Below the pieces are notes generated by a model, which had not been told where the DNA came from, ran no database searches, and saw nothing but the letters and a program-made list of their open reading frames with translations. Shown one piece after another: positions 1 to 10,610 of a stretch of DNA of 64,000 nt. Numbering within the stretch: position 1 is the first letter of the stretch; each line of letters opens with the position of its first letter. The DNA comes from Vibrio variabilis (GTDB lineage Bacteria > Pseudomonadota > Gammaproteobacteria > Enterobacterales > Vibrionaceae). The DNA lies in assembly GCF_003263785.1 (NCBI RefSeq), contig NZ_JYJK01000105.1, positions 1 to 64,000 of the forward strand. The letters are read 5' to 3'. The position numbers and the translations under genes were made by a program.

Positions 1-1
1 G

Positions 2-1771
2 TTAACCGTCACGGTTGCCACGGTAGCCACCACCATCGCGGTTACCACGGTAGCCGCCACCATCGCGACGACCGCCGTCACGACGACCACGAGGCTCACG
101 GAAGTCGTTGAAATCAACCACTACCGCACCCGCTTCTTTTTGGCGGATACGTAGTTTCTGTAGCTTACCAGCAACGTCTGAAGTCATTGCTTTTGGAAGC
201 TGAACGTAAGTGGATTCACGGTCTAGCTTGATAGCACCGATAGAACCTTTAGTTAGGCCTAGTTCGTTTGCTAGTGCGCCAACGATGTCTTTAACTTGAA
301 CGCCTTGCTCGCGACCAACTTGTAGTTGGTACGTATCCCAGTCTTGAGTGTTGAAGTTACGGCCACCATCACGAGCACCGTCGCGATCGCGGTTTTCACG
401 GCGCTCTTTGCGACGCTGCTTGTCACGCTCGATAGCAGCGATCATTGGGTCTTCACCAATGTAGAACAGTGGACGTTTGCCCTGTTGACGCTTAAGAAGA
501 ATTGCCGCTAGCGTTGCTGCGTCAATCTCTAGAGTTTCTTGTAGCTTCTCAACAAGCTCAGCGAACTTGTCTAGTGACTTGTGCTCAGTTTCTTGAGCAA
601 GTTCTTCACCAAGTTTAACAAGACGAGCTTCTGCAACCTTGTCACGTAGCGGAAGTTGGATTTCTTCCATTGAAGACTTAGTTACGCGCTCGATAGTGCG
701 AAGCATACGGATTTGGTTTGTGCGAACAAGAAGGATCGCTTTACCTTTACGTCCAGCACGACCAGTACGGCCGATACGGTGGATGTAAGACTCAACATCG
801 AATGGGATGTCGTAGTTAAATACGTGTGTAATACGTGGAACGTCTAGACCACGTGCAACAACATCAGTCGCAACTAGGATGTCGATAACACCTTGTTTGA
901 TGTGATCAACAGTGCGCTCACGTAGAGACTGAGGAATGTCACCGTGAAGTGCTGCTGCTTTGAAGCCGCGCGCTGATAGCCAGTCTGCAAGACGCTCAGT
1001 GTCTTGACGAGTACGTACGAATACGATTGACGCGTCAGTTTCTTCTGTTTCTAGAAGACGAGACATTGCTTCGTCTTTTTCTACGCCTTTAACAACCCAG
1101 AATTGCTGCTCTACTTTATCAACAGTGTGGTTTTTGCCAGCAACGTCGATGTACTCTGGTTCACGCAAGAAACGATCAACGATCTTCTTAAGCATAGGAG
1201 GCATCGTTGCAGAGAATAGTACGCGCTGTGCAGTTTCTGGAGCGTGCTCCATGATCTCTGTTACGTCGTCAACAAAGCCCATGTTTAGCATTTCATCTGC
1301 TTCATCAAGAACAAACGTGTGTACTTCGTCTAGGTGTAGACGGTCACGGTTAATAAGGTCTTGAACACGGCCTGGAGTACCAACAACGATGTGAGCACCA
1401 GATTTAAGTGCGCGCATTTGGTCAACAATAGATGCACCACCGTAGATCTCTAGAACTTTAAGACCAGCAACGTTTTTACCAAGGTTCTTAACTTCAGCAG
1501 CAACCTGAATCGCAAGTTCGCGAGTTGGTGCAAGAACGATAGCCTGTGGCTTACGTTGACCAAGGTCTAGCTTGTTAAGTAGAGGAAGAGAGAAAGCCGC
1601 TGTTTTACCAGTACCGGTTTGAGCTTTACCTAGCGCGTCTTTACCTTCTAGAAGGTGAGGAATAGCTGCAGCCTGGATAGGAGTAGGAGAAACAAAACCC
1701 ATTCCGTCAAGAGCAGAAAGGATTGCGTCGTTCAGCGCTAAATCGCTAAACTGGATAGTAGAATCTGTCAT
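2..1771 (-). CDS. deaD: DEAD-box ATP-dependent RNA helicase DeaD/CsdA
   Basis: RNA helicase of the DeaD (CsdA) group, which unwinds structured RNA during ribosome assembly and cold adaptation and assists mRNA turnover. The 589-residue product has a Q motif (PTPIQ near residue 30), Walker A AQTGTGKT at 50-57, DEAD at 156-159, SAT at 187-189 and HRIGRTGRAG near 335. A DbpA-like RNA-binding domain follows at about 480-550, then a basic Arg/Gly tail. The tail ends in two copies of GGGYRGNRDG, and the TAA stop lies at bases 2-4, so the gene is complete. Length is slightly below the 629 residues of E. coli DeaD. It is divergent from rnb. Confidence in family is high; the RGG-like tail separates it from RhlE. 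Confidence 0.95.
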   Translation of the reverse strand: MTDSTIQFSDLALNDAILSALDGMGFVSPTPIQAAAIPHLLEGKDALGKAQTGTGKTAAFSLPLLNKLDLGQRKPQAIVLAPTRELAIQVAAEVKNLGKNVAGLKVLEIYGGASIVDQMRALKSGAHIVVGTPGRVQDLINRDRLHLDEVHTFVLDEADEMLNMGFVDDVTEIMEHAPETAQRVLFSATMPPMLKKIVDRFLREPEYIDVAGKNHTVDKVEQQFWVVKGVEKDEAMSRLLETEETDASIVFVRTRQDTERLADWLSARGFKAAALHGDIPQSLRERTVDHIKQGVIDILVATDVVARGLDVPRITHVFNYDIPFDVESYIHRIGRTGRAGRKGKAILLVRTNQIRMLRTIERVTKSSMEEIQLPLRDKVAEARLVKLGEELAQETEHKSLDKFAELVEKLQETLEIDAATLAAILLKRQQGKRPLFYIGEDPMIAAIERDKQRRKERRENRDRDGARDGGRNFNTQDWDTYQLQVGREQGVQVKDIVGALANELGLTKGSIGAIKLDRESTYVQLPKAMTSDVAGKLQKLRIRQKEAGAVVVDFNDFREPRGRRDGGRRDGGGYRGNRDGGGYRGNRDG

Positions 1772-2129
1772 TGGGATCCCATTCTTAGATTAATAACTAG
1801 GTCCCACGAGCTCTACCAATTCCAAACTGATCCAGATTGTCTCTAAAAACAATCGATTAAGAGCTGATTCCATTCAGATGCGGATAAGTAACAAATCGCA
1901 TCAAGCCGCTAGGGACGTAAACAAGGAGGCGGATTATTCCCTAAAAGCACAAAAAAAGCCAGAAAAAATTGAAATACATCACAATTTTCTCCTCTCTAGC
2001 AAAAATCTGTATAAAGCATAGTCAAATTGACACATTTGTAGTCTACAAACTTGGCTCGTTAGGGTTTGCGTCAATACAATCTCACCTACCCTCTACACCA
2101 TTGAATCGCCGAATTGCCGCAACTTGTAT
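1772..2129. other. deaD-rnb intergenic region
   Basis: Divergent promoter region of about 430 bases between deaD and rnb. The deaD side would give a long untranslated leader, as is common for cold-regulated mRNAs, but no cold-box element could be placed confidently. The deaD ATG has only a weak GGGAT ribosome site. No ORF or structured RNA was recognised here. Confidence 0.4.
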
Positions 2130-2158
2130 GTGACGCGATTCCTTTCCAATGATAGAAT
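2130..2158 (+). promoter_or_regulatory. candidate sigma-70 promoter of rnb
   Basis: GTGACG as -35, a 17-base spacer and TAGAAT as -10, placed about 45 bases before the rnb ATG. The -35 is four of six to consensus and the -10 five of six. Call rests on sequence alone. Confidence 0.4.
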
Positions 2159-2204
2159 CCAGCGCAATATTCGCTTCTCTTAAGCAAAGGTTTACAGACA
2201 CTAC

Positions 2205-4213
2205 ATGTTCCAAGACAATCCGTTACTCGCTCAACTTAAGCAGCAAATTCAAGAAAACCTTCCTAAAAAGGAAGGCACTATCAAAGCGACTGAGAAAGGC
2301 TTTGGTTTCCTCGAAGTCGACGCAAAGAACAGCTTCTTTATCCCACCTCCATACATGAAGAAATGTATGCACGGTGATAAAGTCGTTGCGATTATTCGTA
2401 CGGAAAAAGAGCGTGAAGTAGCAGAGCCTCAAGAGCTAGTTGAACAAGCCGTTACGCGCTTTATTGGCCGCGTTAAGCTATTTAAAGGCAAGCTGAACGT
2501 TACGCCAGATCATCCACAGCTTAAAAAGCTAACGCTAAAGGCGAAAACGACCAAAGGTCTTAAGTCTGATGATTTAAAAGAAGGTGACTGGGTTGTTGCT
2601 CAGTTAATCCGCCACCCTCTTAAAGGCGACAACGGCTTCTTCGCAGAAATCACAGAAAAAATTACTGACGCTGACGACAAGATCGCGCCATGGTGGGTAA
2701 CGTTAGCTCAAAATGATTTGCCGAATACCGAGCCAGAAGGTCTTGAACAGTGGGACATTAAAGATGACGCAGCGCTTGAGCGCGTTGATCTTACTGAGAT
2801 GCCGTTTGTCACTATCGATGGTGAATCAACCAAAGACATGGACGATGCACTCTATGTTAAGAAAAACGATAACGGCCAGTTTGAACTGACCATCGCTATC
2901 GCAGACCCAACCGCTTACATCACTCCAGAAGATAATATGGATAAAGTAGCGCGCGAGCGTGGCTTTACTATCTATCTTCCAGGCCGCAACATCCCAATGT
3001 TGCCACGTGATTTAGCTGACGATCTGTGTTCATTGATTGAAAACGAAGTACGTCCAGCAATTTGCTGCCAAGTTACCGTTGATGCTGATGGCGTGATTGG
3101 TGATGACATTCGCTTCTTCGCCGCCAACATGAAATCACACGCTCGCCTGGCGTATGATCATGTGTCTGACTGGCTAGAAAACGGCAGCAGTGACAAATGG
3201 CAGCCTTCTGAAGAGATTGCCACCGTAGTACGTGAGCTAAGCGAATTTGCACAAGCGCGTGCAACTTGGCGCGAAACCCACGCGGTTGTATTCCCAGACC
3301 GTCCAGATTATCGCTTTGAGCTTAGCGAAGATAACGATGTAGTGGCAATCCATGCTGACATGCGTCGTACAGCGAACCGCTTGGTTGAAGAGTCAATGAT
3401 CACTGCGAACATCTGTGCCGGCCGCGCGTTAAGCAAAGCGTTTGGTTACGGTGTCTTTAATACCCACCTTGGCTTTAAAGCTGAGAAGCTAAAAGACGTA
3501 GTTGAGCTCGTAAACCAAGACAAAGAAGAAGCTGTATACACTGCAGAATCTCTGTCAACACTGGAAGGTTTTGCAGCACTGCGCCGTGACCTAGGCTCGC
3601 TTGAATCTAGCTACCTAGATAACCGCATTCGCAAATACCAAGCATACAGTGAAATCAGCAATCAGCCTGATGCTCACTTCGCAATGGGTCTAGACGTTTA
3701 CGCAACATGGACATCGCCTATTCGTAAATACGGCGACATGGTTAACCACCGTCTCCTTAAGGCGCTTATTCTTGGCAATGAGCCAGTACAAAAGCCAGAT
3801 GACGAACTGGGCGAAGAACTCGCTATCCACCGCAAGCATCATAAGATTGCTGAGCGTACCGTTGGCGATTGGTTGTATGCTCGTACGCTAGAGAATGAAC
3901 CAAAAGCAGGTACTGAGTTTACTGCAGAAATCTTCGATATTAACCGTGCAGGTATGCGTGCTCGCCTTCTTGAAAACGGTGCTGGCGTGTTTATTCCAAA
4001 CCCGCTCATCGTTGCAAACAAAGAACGCATCGAAAGTAATAACGAAACCGGCACAGTCGCTATCGACAAAGAGGTGGTTTACCGCTAGGTGACACGCTGA
4101 AGGTTGTATTAGCTGACGTTAACCAAGAAACGCGTAGCCTTGTTGCTAAGCCTGTAGAAGTGTTTGCTGAAGCGCCAACCGAAGCTGAAGCTAACGTTGA
4201 AGAAGCAAAGTAA
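2205..4213 (+). CDS. rnb: exoribonuclease II, reading frame interrupted near its 3' end
   Basis: RNase II, a processive 3'-to-5' exoribonuclease that degrades single-stranded mRNA to nucleoside 5'-phosphates. The first frame runs 627 codons from ATG 2205 to a TAG at 4086-4088. It has N-terminal cold-shock domains and the RNB domain. The metal-binding acidic residues D205, D211, D213 and D214 match E. coli D201, D207, D209 and D210. The C-terminal S1 domain is cut: adding one C at about 4085 (CGCTAGG to CGCCTAGG) continues the frame as LGDTLKVVLADVNQETRSL to a TAA at 4211-4213. That restores about 668 residues, slightly longer than E. coli (644). The break is probably a sequencing error. A strong terminator follows. 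Confidence 0.93.
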
Positions 4214-4221
4214 TCGCTAAA

Positions 4222-4260
4222 ACATAAAAAATGGGAGCCAGTGGCTCCCATTTTTTATGT
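4222..4260. terminator. bidirectional terminator between rnb and the DUF3024-like gene
   Basis: An almost perfect inverted repeat of about 19 bases per arm, with GGGAGCCA/TGGCTCCC at its core. It is flanked by A6 on the left and T6 on the right, so it can stop transcription from both converging genes. Confidence 0.85.
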
Positions 4261-4286
4261 TTGCGTGAATAGCCAAACACGATTGA

Positions 4287-4634
4287 TCACCAAAAATACG
4301 CTTTCGGATCTTTCTCTATCTCACGCATAACAGCCGTGAGATCAGAACTCTTTCCCAGAAACGGATAAGGGATCCACGCATCACCATCTTGCTCATCCGG
4401 CACGTAAACCAACCACAGGTTGTCTTTCGTATCGAGCTCAACTTTGGCCACCGCACTGGTGTAACTGGAAGATTTTGAATCGAGTAGGTAGTGAGCTTTA
4501 GAGAACACCACACCGTGTTCCTGCATTTCGAACAAAGACTTGCCAAGTTCCACGGGCATACTGCGATTTCGGTTACTACAAACAATTTCTGCGCACCGCT
4601 CTAGGCGACACTGCGACATTTGAATTAACGTCAT
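4287..4634 (-). CDS. small conserved protein, DUF3024-like
   Basis: A 115-residue soluble protein of unknown function. The C-terminal half (LWLVYVPDEQDGDAWIPYP, then a late aromatic PKAYFW end) resembles the DUF3024 family as I remember it: a compact domain rich in Trp and Tyr with a closing Phe/Trp. There is no signal peptide or membrane segment. The start at ATG 4634 is supported by GGAAGG seven bases upstream. It converges on rnb across a shared terminator and diverges from the PstS-like gene. Family assignment is tentative and no role is inferred. Confidence 0.6.
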   Translation of the reverse strand: MTLIQMSQCRLERCAEIVCSNRNRSMPVELGKSLFEMQEHGVVFSKAHYLLDSKSSSYTSAVAKVELDTKDNLWLVYVPDEQDGDAWIPYPFLGKSSDLTAVMREIEKDPKAYFW

Positions 4635-4812
4635 ACACCCTTCCTCTCACTAGATACTTTTAATATAACTGCTTTTAGAGGAGTTTGTTAGCGTTGCATA
4701 CGTCAAAAAGATGCATTTGAGAGCTGACACCAAAGCCGACAAAGCCAATTCACAAAAGTGTCACACTAACGAAATATGATGTGGCAAATTCTTACTTTAT
4801 TTGGAGTTATCT

Positions 4813-5625
4813 ATGCTTCGCATCGCGCTAGCCACCCTACTCTCTATTACCAGCATTGCTCATGCTCAAGCAGAAGAAGTCAACGTATCCGGTTCGACCT
4901 CTGTCGCTCGTGTGATGGACGTATTAGCAGAACAATACAACAACCAAAACTCAGATACATTCGTGGCAGTGCAAGGGATTGGCTCTACCGCGGGCATCAC
5001 TTTGTTAGAAAAAGGCGCCACGGATATAGGCATGAGCAGTCGCTATCTAACGGTTCAAGAAAACAGCGAGTCACTTGAGGTGTTCCCAATTGCTTATGAC
5101 GGCTTAGCGGTAGTGGTTAACTTGGCTAACCCTGTGCAAAACGTCAGCCGTGAGCAACTGTTTGATATCTACAAAGGCAACATCACCAACTGGAAACAGA
5201 TTGGTGGTCCTGATCAAAAAATTGCCGTCGTCACTCGAGAAGCCTCTTCGGGCACACGCGCTAGTTTTGAAAGCCTACTTGGCCTAACACGCGTCATTAA
5301 CGACAGAACTGTGTCAGACATCAACCCAACCAACTTAGTTGTTAACAGCAATAGCATGGTAAAAACCATCGTCAACCACAACCCACACGCAATTGGTTTT
5401 ATCTCAGAAGGTTCCGTCGATCGCTCGGTAAAAGCGATTGCCTTCGAGGGTGTGGAAGCTAACACCAAGAACATCTCTGAGGGTAAATACAAACTGGCTC
5501 GCCCATTCCTACTGCTTCATAAGAAAGACGACATCGAAGACGATGCGGACAAATTCATTGACTACGTCCTTTCAAAAGAAGGTCAGCTATTGATCGAAGA
5601 GTATGGTTATACGCCAGTGAAATAA
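4813..5625 (+). CDS. PstS-family phosphate-type periplasmic binding protein
   Basis: Substrate-binding protein of the PBP-like (PstS) family, probably binding phosphate or a related oxyanion in the periplasm. A signal peptide (about 22 residues ending AHAQA) precedes SGSTSVARVMD. The anion-binding segments GIGSTAGITLLEKGATDIG and REASSGTRASFESL are intact. The ATG at 4813 is preferred because GGAG sits six bases upstream; a longer frame from a TTG at 4801 would place extra residues before the signal. No pst permease or ATPase genes are adjacent, so it is either an orphan binding protein or partners with a system elsewhere. Product about 270 residues, intact. Confidence 0.88.
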   Translation: MLRIALATLLSITSIAHAQAEEVNVSGSTSVARVMDVLAEQYNNQNSDTFVAVQGIGSTAGITLLEKGATDIGMSSRYLTVQENSESLEVFPIAYDGLAVVVNLANPVQNVSREQLFDIYKGNITNWKQIGGPDQKIAVVTREASSGTRASFESLLGLTRVINDRTVSDINPTNLVVNSNSMVKTIVNHNPHAIGFISEGSVDRSVKAIAFEGVEANTKNISEGKYKLARPFLLLHKKDDIEDDADKFIDYVLSKEGQLLIEEYGYTPVK

Positions 5626-5646
5626 TTGATTTCATTGTCTATTTAA

Positions 5647-5669
5647 GGGGAGCATTGCTCTCCTTTTTT
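5647..5669 (+). terminator. Rho-independent terminator of the PstS-like gene
   Basis: Six-pair stem GGGGAG/CTCTCC with one G-T pair and a five-base loop, followed by TTTTTT, 20 bases after the stop codon. Confidence 0.75.
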
Positions 5670-5781
5670 ATTTATCAGATTGTGACAAAACCTTTGATTT
5701 CATTGATAGCACTTTTCGATATGTTAGAACTACTGCTAAGGTGTAATCACTTGTTTAGACGTCCTCACACAGGAGCATTCA

Positions 5782-6102
5782 ATGATAGTAACAACGACTC
5801 AAACGGTTGAAGGCAAAAGAATTGTCAGCTACAAAGGCGTCATCGCTGGTGAAGCCATACTTGGTGCGAACGTGTTCAAAGACATGTTTGCGGGGCTGCG
5901 AGACATCGTCGGTGGCCGCTCTGGTACTTATGAGCGTGAACTGCAACGCGCTCGTGAGATTGCATTGAAAGAACTCGAGCAGAAAGCCAGTGATATTGGG
6001 GCGAATGCGGTTGTTGGCGTAGATTTGGATTACGAAGTGTTGGGAACAGGGAATGGTATGTTGATGGTATCGGCTAGTGGAACTGCGGTGGTAGTTGACT
6101 AA
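5782..6102 (+). CDS. ybjQ: YbjQ/UPF0145 family protein
   Basis: A 106-residue cytoplasmic protein of the YbjQ (UPF0145, putative heavy-metal-binding) family; its biochemical role is not firmly known. The characteristic pattern is present: an early VEGKRIVSYKGVIAGE, a basic helix ERELQRAREIALKEL, then IGANAVVGVDLDYEV and a glycine-rich C-terminal strand. Length matches the family. The start is supported by AGGAG about seven bases before ATG 5782. It is monocistronic, between two terminators. Confidence 0.9.
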   Translation: MIVTTTQTVEGKRIVSYKGVIAGEAILGANVFKDMFAGLRDIVGGRSGTYERELQRAREIALKELEQKASDIGANAVVGVDLDYEVLGTGNGMLMVSASGTAVVVD

Positions 6103-6133
6103 CGCTCGCCATAATTTCTTATCAAAAAACACT

Positions 6134-6170
6134 AAAAAGGCAGCGAGAATTACCCGCTGCCTTTGTTTTT
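6134..6170. terminator. bidirectional terminator between ybjQ and pulA
   Basis: Inverted repeat AAAGGCAGCG / CGCTGCCTTTG with an eight-base loop, A-rich on the left and TTTGTTTTT on the right. It lies between convergent genes and can serve both. Confidence 0.8.
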
Positions 6171-6185
6171 GGTTAAGTCACAGAG

Positions 6186-9100
6186 TTAAAGAGCTGTAAC
6201 CGTCAGTACCGGAGAACCTTTGCTAGACGCATCCAGTTCAAAGCGATATTCACCCGCCGTAGGTAATGTAATTGCTACATCGCCACTATTTTGATCGGCT
6301 ACCATTGTGAATGGCGTACCAACTACTACAGCCCCTGTACCGCCAAGGTTAGCTTTTGGTTCAGACCATGTTGCGTCGGCAATCTTCATTTTGAAATCTC
6401 CCGCTGCTAGGTCAATATTCAGGGTATAGATGTTGTTACCAGAATAAGTGAACTTCGCATTGGAGTTTTCAGAAGGATTGTCCCAAGTCGTGATAGTTCC
6501 TCGAAGATACAACGAGGTATCACCAAATGGAGCTTGGTCTGCGACCTTAGTGACTGACACAACCGCCTTCTCTACATCGCTGCTCTGTTCATGACTTGCA
6601 TCCAGAGTAAAGCTGTACTTACCTTGTTCTTCAATTTCAATAGTACAGTTACCACCTTCCTCTCCAAGTGTCATTGAACTCGATGCAACATCAGCTTTTC
6701 CACAACCAATGTCTGGAGCAGACCATGATGTGTCAGCGAACTTGAACTGGTAAGATCCAGCATCTAGCAAAGAAGATACCTGGTACACACCATTGCCAAT
6801 GAATGTCATTTTCCAATCATCGTTATCAGACCAACTATTCATTGAGCCTTTAACAAACACCTCTGTTTCACCATAAGGTGGAATAGAAGACACATCCTTA
6901 TTTGAAAGATCGACAGGAAGACCTTCACCCTGAGCACCGTCTTGTGGAAGTACGAAAACAGCTGTCGTTAGAGCAGGCACAGAGAATGTGCTGTTTGCAA
7001 ACGCGGCACCTTGCACAGTGATGTCAGCTGAGTTCTGTTGAACCTCATGTAGAACAAAACCTTCAGTCCCTTCAATGACGAAGTCTTGTTGATCTGCCGT
7101 CGAGTTCACGACTACAACAATCGCATCAATGTCTTTATCAAGATCTGAGCCAGCCTTCTTACCATCGTCAATCGACATCACGATCAAACCCTGGATCTGA
7201 TCTTGGCCAACATTGCGGAAGTCGACACGGTTTTTAACCTCCGCAGCAGTTGTTAAGCGGAACAGATCGCTGCTGCTACGAATTGTAAGAAGCTCTAGGA
7301 ACTGCTGCTTAGTTAATTCGATATCAGTTTTATCAGGCATTGCTGAAGTGTCTGCGATGATCTCCTTGATCAGCGTCCAGTTAGCACCGTCCTTGTCCTC
7401 GCGTGGCAGACCAACATTCCAGTTATTGTTTGAGCCATCAAAACGAACACGGTTGAACCAGTCGCCTGAGTCATAAGAATCACGTTGCATCGATTTCGAG
7501 CGCAACAGTTCTGACCCCATGTGTATGAAAGGAATACCTTGACCCATCATCACTGTAGAAAGTGAGACCGTTTGCATACGTGCGCGATCTGCAGAACTCG
7601 TGCCTTCTGCAATCTTATAAGCGTTGTTGTCCCATAACGTTTGGTTGTCATGCTTAGATACATACGAGATATTTTCTGAAGGATACTCAGTGTAACCTGC
7701 AGGTGCACCGTTATAGTCAACGTTTTTCCCTAGCTTAGTATTGCCATCTGAATCAAGTAGCACGTATGAAGCCAAGTTACCGGCCATGCCCAAGCGAACC
7801 AAATCTTGGTTATGGAGCATGGCTTTAGTGGTTTCATCGCCTTCGATAACCTCTTCGTTCACATAAGCGGCATTACCAAAGCTTGGTTGTACTTAAGGGA
7901 ACGACGACCATCTTTATCTACGCCACCATCGAACGGGCTGCCACCACGAACAGCGTCACGTAGACGATCTGAGAAGGTACCGATGCCTGTGCCTGCCATC
8001 GCCAGCTGTGTCGCTTGTTCAAAACGAGCGTGGTTTGCTACTTCACCAAAGTCCCAACCTTCTCCGTAGAAGATAGTGTCTTTATCGACCTCATTTCTTA
8101 TTACGTATAAAGCCTCTTCCATCAACGCTTTTGGTTGGTGACCCATTAGGTCAAAGCGGAAGCCGTCGACTTTGTAGTCTTGAGCCCAGACTTTTAGCGA
8201 GTCGATCATCAGTTTACCCATCATAAGGTTTTCTGTTGCTGTGTTGTCACAGCACGTCGACATTTCAACATCACCCGTGTTGATGTTTAGGCGGTGGTAG
8301 TATCCTGGGACGATCTTATCAAGCACTGACTTATCATTCACACCAGACGCATTGGTATGGTTGTATACAACGTCCATTACGAACTTAAGACCCATGTCGT
8401 GAGTAGCCTGAACCATTTCACGGAACTCTTTAATACGAGCCGAACCGTCAGCATCACTCGCGTAGCTGCCTTCTGGTACTGTGTAGTGGAACGGATCGTA
8501 ACCCCAGTTGAAGCTATCGAGCATGCGAAGGTCATTCATCAGAGCTTGAGCATCACCTGTTGAACTATCATACCCTTCTAGTACCGACTCAATGGTGTCA
8601 CCCATGTTACCAGTCGCGCAAATTGCCGCGTCAGATTTCGCATCACAAAGGTCACCAACGGTATCAGTAATGTCGACACGATTGACTTCGTCTACCGTTG
8701 CAATATCAAATGCAGGAAGTACGTGTAGCGTTGTCATACCGGCATCTTTAAGTGCCTGAAGGTGTTTCACAGACTCACGCTCTGCTTCTGTGAACGCTAG
8801 GTACTTACCATTATTGGCCGCCGTGCCACTTACATCACTAAAGCTGAAGTCACGGATGTGAGATTCATATAGTACGTGGTCGATATCGTTGTTCGTTGGA
8901 CTTTCAAACTCATCACCCCAGTTCGCTGGTGCTAGGGCTGGATCACTTAGGTCTACAACATGTGAGTAGCGAGAGTTAGCTGAAACACTCAGTGAGTAAG
9001 GGTCTGTAACTAGTCGCTCTTCAACTTTACCCGTTGTTGGGTGGTAAACCGTTACGTGGTAACGATAGAATTTGCCTACAGCGCCAGAAACCGGGTCACT

Positions 9101-10195
9101 AGACCAAACACCATTGTCAGTGTTCTCGTCCATATCAATGGTTTGCTCGAGTACTTTTTCTTCGTTATAGATTTCAAGTGCAACTTTTTGTGCCGTTGGA
9201 GCCCAAAGTTTAAATGTTGCTGAGCTACCCTCTACAATCGCACCGAGTGTCTCTGACATTGCATTACCCGCTTCTTCCGAAGCGTAGATAGCATCCAGTG
9301 CACCCGCGGACTGAATCTCAGTCGCTGCCATGATTTCATCGTTGCTGTTGTAGGCAACGATTACCACTTGGCCTTTAAGTAAGTTGTGGATCTCTTCAGC
9401 TGTGAAGTTATTGGTAGCCGTTTTTAAGCTTTCAAGATGTTTGAAGCGTTTCTTCTGATCGTCACTCAGATCACCGCCAATGGAGAGTTCTAGCTTTTCG
9501 CCACCGGAGATATTTTTATCTTCATCAAGTTCGATACCGCCTGTATTGCTGTAGTACAAAGCAACTTTGCTCGCACTTCCCGCTGCTTCCCAAGCGATCG
9601 TGTCTGCATCAATCCAGTGTGCAGAGCGTCCATCAATGACCACTGGGCGCTCTTCAATTGGAGCATAGTAAAGTTTGCTGCTACCGTGGAAACCAAAAAT
9701 ACCTTTGCTTTTGCTGTTTTGAAGGTTACGAAGCTCTACTTTTTGGTTGTTACCACCGAATGCTTTCTCATCGCCTTTGTGTAGAATGAAGTTCATACAT
9801 TCATGCGGGTCAGAGGCATCAGGGTTTACTTTTAGAACGTAGTACGCGCCATAAGTGTCGCTAATACCAGTGTGAGGAAACGGAGCATCCCATCCTGTAC
9901 CTGTATCGCCAATTCCCATCGCTTCAAGGTCGGTACTCGTACAACCTTCACCATTCCAAAGGTGCAAGCCCCAGCCATCGTAAGAGCCACCAGACTGCGC
10001 TGCTACATCACGCTTGTAATAAATAACAACTTCGTTTTCAGCCGCGCTATAAAGGCCTTCGATATTACCCGTATTACCGCCTGCATCCGTGCCTGAATCG
10101 CTGCTACTAGAGTTACAGCCCGCTAGAACCGCTGCGGAGAGCAACGGTATTAGGGTTTTTGCAACCACTGTCATGTTTAGTTTTTTATTGTCCAC
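6186..10195 (-). CDS. pulA: secreted pullulanase-type alpha-1,6-glucosidase lipoprotein, frame interrupted
   Basis: Starch-debranching GH13 enzyme that cleaves alpha-1,6 bonds of pullulan and branched dextrins at the cell surface. It starts at GTG 10195 (AAAGG upstream) with a lipoprotein signal ending AAVLAGC, followed by N-terminal carbohydrate-binding and pullulanase domains. GH13 signatures in order are VVYNHT near residue 607, GFRFDLMGH (nucleophile Asp) near 680, GEGWDFGE (acid/base Glu) near 710 and SKHDNQT after the break. The frame shifts at A7878-A7880; one extra base (TTT to TTTT on the coding strand) joins YNQAFGNAAYVNEE. The full protein would be about 1,336 residues. Two similar C-terminal beta-domains (near FVKGSMNSWSDN and LYLRGTITTWDN) resemble starch-binding modules. 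Confidence 0.92.
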
Positions 10196-10545
10196 TTTCT
10201 AAACCTTTTGTTATAGAGGGAAAAGAGTCGTCTTACACATCAAAGACTTCACCTGCCTCTATCGTAAGAAAAGCGGCCATGCACAAACTGTGAAAAGTGT
10301 AATTAAAGTTATTGAAATGGATAAAATAACCATCTCGTTGGAGTCATTTCACACATAGTGCAAAAAAAAACCAACAAAACGCAACCAAGCGCACAACATT
10401 CCGCCCGACCAGTCTCAGGCGTAGTTAAGGGGGTGGAGAACAAAAGGCGTAGAAATCAGCTGCAATGAGATAGGTGGATCAATGTTTGACCCATACTTAA
10501 TTCACTATAAAAAATAACAATCACTAATTGGCGTTTGACTAAAAT
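10196..10545. other. pulA upstream region
   Basis: About 350 bases without an ORF, AT-rich near pulA. It should contain the pulA promoter. I looked for MalT boxes (GGGGAKGAGG type) and found only poor matches, so no regulatory site is claimed. Confidence 0.35.
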
Positions 10546-10586
10546 AAACCTTCCAACAGCAGCTACTACTGACTATTGGAAGGTTT
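10546..10586 (-). terminator. terminator of the surface-protein gene
   Basis: Stem AAACCTTCCAA / TTGGAAGGTTT about 25 bases past the stop of the leftward gene. The exit side reads TTATTTTA on the minus strand. The loop is about 19 bases. Confidence 0.6.
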
Positions 10587-10610
10587 CTATTGTCGCTATT
10601 CCGATACTCA

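Noticed and set aside
4700..4800. A Pho box before the PstS-like gene
   Set aside because: The GACA repeats are 12 bases apart, not 11, and lack the CTGTCAT pattern.
10300..10460. MalT boxes upstream of pulA
   Set aside because: The best GGGG-rich stretch (near 10430) misses the conserved GGAKGA core.
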